Origin: Parablautia sp. Marseille-Q6255 | Lineage (GTDB): Bacteria > Bacillota > Clostridia > Lachnospirales > Lachnospiraceae | NCBI RefSeq assembly: GCF_951230155.1 | Contig: NZ_CATNVD010000013.1 | Location: forward strand, 1 to 64,000 | DNA length: 64,000 bases | Direction of reading: 5' to 3' | Shown: positions 63,128 through 64,000 of the stretch, in pieces | Position numbering within the stretch: position 1 is the stretch's first letter | Layout of the letters: each line of letters opens with the position of its first letter | Notes under the pieces: generated by a model | Databases searched by the model: none | The model's input: only the letters and a program-made list of their open reading frames with translations | What the model was told of the DNA's origin: nothing | Translations under genes and position numbers: made by a program

Positions 63128-64000
63128 CAGCCAATCCTCCCTTCCTTCATAAACCGTGCGATCTCTGCTGCATAATACGTCAGGTAAATATCACAGCCGG
63201 CACGGTACGCAGACGCTGCCGTCTCACAGATAATCTTTTCCTCATCAATATAACCAAGACTCGCCCCTGCCTTGATCATTGCATACTCTCCGCTGACACT
63301 GTATGCGGCTACCGGCACATGGACGGCTTCCCTGATCCTGGATACCATATCCAGATAGGACAGAGCCGGTTTTACCATAATGATATCGGCGCCCTCCTGC
63401 ACATCAAGCAGCGCTTCCCTGATCCCCTCACGGCTGTTGTGATAATCCATCTGATAGCTTTTGCGGTCTCCAAACGCCGGAGCAGAGCCTGCGGCATCAC
63501 GGAACGGACCGTAAAAGGCCGACGCATACTTCACCGCATAGGACATGATCGGCGTATTCTGGTATCCATTTGCATCCAGCTCTTTGCGGATCGCCGCCAC
63601 TCTTCCGTCCATCATATCAGACGGCGCTACCATATCTGCCCCTGCCTGAGCATGAGAAAGCGCAGTCTTTGCCAGAAGCTCGAGCGTCCGGTCATTGTCC
63701 ACCTCATCGTTGCACAGCACGCCGCAGTGTCCGTGCGACGTATATTCGCACATACAGACATCCGTGATCCGGTAGATCTGAGGATATTCCTCCTTCGCCC
63801 TGCGAAGCGCTCTCTGGATAATCCCATCCTGCGCATATGCTCCGCTTCCAAGCGCATCCTTATGATCCGGAATGCCAAAGAACATCACGTTTGATACTCC
63901 TGCATCAAGCAGCTCCTCCAGCTTTGCCCCCATGGTATCCGTACTGTAGCGATACTGCCCCGGCATAGTCGGGATCTCCTCTGTGATCCCTGTCCCTTCT
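63127..64000 (-). CDS. hemB: Porphobilinogen synthase, cut by the window edge
   Basis: The visible 291 codons lack about the first 30 residues of HemB; the frame stays open to the right edge (reading EGTGITEEIPTMPGQYRYS). Active-site parts are present: zinc cysteines in DVCMCEYTSHGHCG, MSYAVKYASAFYGPFRD and the Schiff-base Lys in MVKPALSYLD. It joins two 5-aminolevulinate molecules. The zinc-type cysteines are kept. Confidence 0.95.
   Translation of the reverse strand, partial: EGTGITEEIPTMPGQYRYSTDTMGAKLEELLDAGVSNVMFFGIPDHKDALGSGAYAQDGIIQRALRRAKEEYPQIYRITDVCMCEYTSHGHCGVLCNDEVDNDRTLELLAKTALSHAQAGADMVAPSDMMDGRVAAIRKELDANGYQNTPIMSYAVKYASAFYGPFRDAAGSAPAFGDRKSYQMDYHNSREGIREALLDVQEGADIIMVKPALSYLDMVSRIREAVHVPVAAYSVSGEYAMIKAGASLGYIDEEKIICETAASAYRAGCDIYLTYYAAEIARFMKEGRIG

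Noticed and set aside
1-64000. Catabolite-control (cre) sites, tRNA genes, CRISPR arrays and insertion sequences
   Set aside because: I looked for cre-like palindromes near both sugar operon promoters and for RNA genes or mobile elements in the gaps and found none that I could support.

Overview
The window looks like a chromosomal segment of an anaerobic gut Firmicute, most likely a Lachnospiraceae-type Clostridium. This is inferred from strong AGGAGG ribosome sites, TTGACA/TATAAT promoters, the conserved order tmcAL / pta-ackA / yceD-rpmF / plsX-acpP-rnc-smc-ftsY, carbohydrate ABC importers without their own ATPase, and many intracellular glycosidases. Nearly all genes lie on the minus strand. 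I see no rRNA, tRNA, insertion sequence, phage or CRISPR array.

Layout. (1) 1-4923: a large secreted beta-helix surface protein and, divergent from it, an orphan LytTR response regulator; between them are three direct repeats spaced exactly 21 bp, a probable LytTR operator. (2) 5071-19425: a ROK repressor gene followed, after a terminator, by what reads as one 12-gene transcription unit: class II aldolase, PPi-type phosphofructokinase, TIM-like isomerase, LarA-like racemase, a TauABC/SsuABC-type importer, a DUF4838 glycosidase, a NagB-like protein, a NagA-like protein and a pair of CHR (chromate-type) transporters. (3) 19497-25924: YfhO-type membrane protein and GtrB-like glycosyltransferase, divergent from a VanR/VanS-like two-component system. 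(4) 25949-38571: threonine ammonia-lyase and the housekeeping block ftsY, smc, rnc, acpP, plsX, rpmF, yceD, ackA, pta, tmcAL. (5) 38655-40103: NlpC/P60 wall hydrolase with SH3 domains. (6) 40248-54525: LacI-regulated operon with two sugar permeases, binding protein and four cytoplasmic glycosidases (GH20, GH38, GH3, GH2), fitting N-glycan or mannoside breakdown. (7) 54936-64000: UPF0210/UPF0237 pair, metallo-beta-lactamase-fold protein, coaE, polA, a zinc-finger anti-sigma-like protein and tetrapyrrole genes, with hemB running off the right edge.

The most interesting system is region 2. Its enzymes mirror the route N-acetylhexosamine-6-P to hexose-P to hexose-bis-P to trioses, but it has no PTS or sugar kinase, it carries an organic-anion type importer, and the NagA-, NagB- and TIM-like proteins have lost the residues that hold the substrate phosphate in the classical enzymes, while the aldolase keeps its C1-phosphate site. 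I infer a parallel glycolysis for an imported amino sugar with a different charged group at C6 (sulfate, sulfonate or carboxylate), the C3 remnant perhaps leaving through the CHR pair. This is a hypothesis from motifs and gene order.

Regulatory logic is readable at several places: a 17-mer operator pair 195 bp apart around the LacI promoter; a shared GCTWAATTA half-site at the ROK and aldolase promoters; and, in both sugar operons, an intrinsic terminator right after the solute-binding protein gene, which should make binding protein more abundant than the downstream hydrolases.
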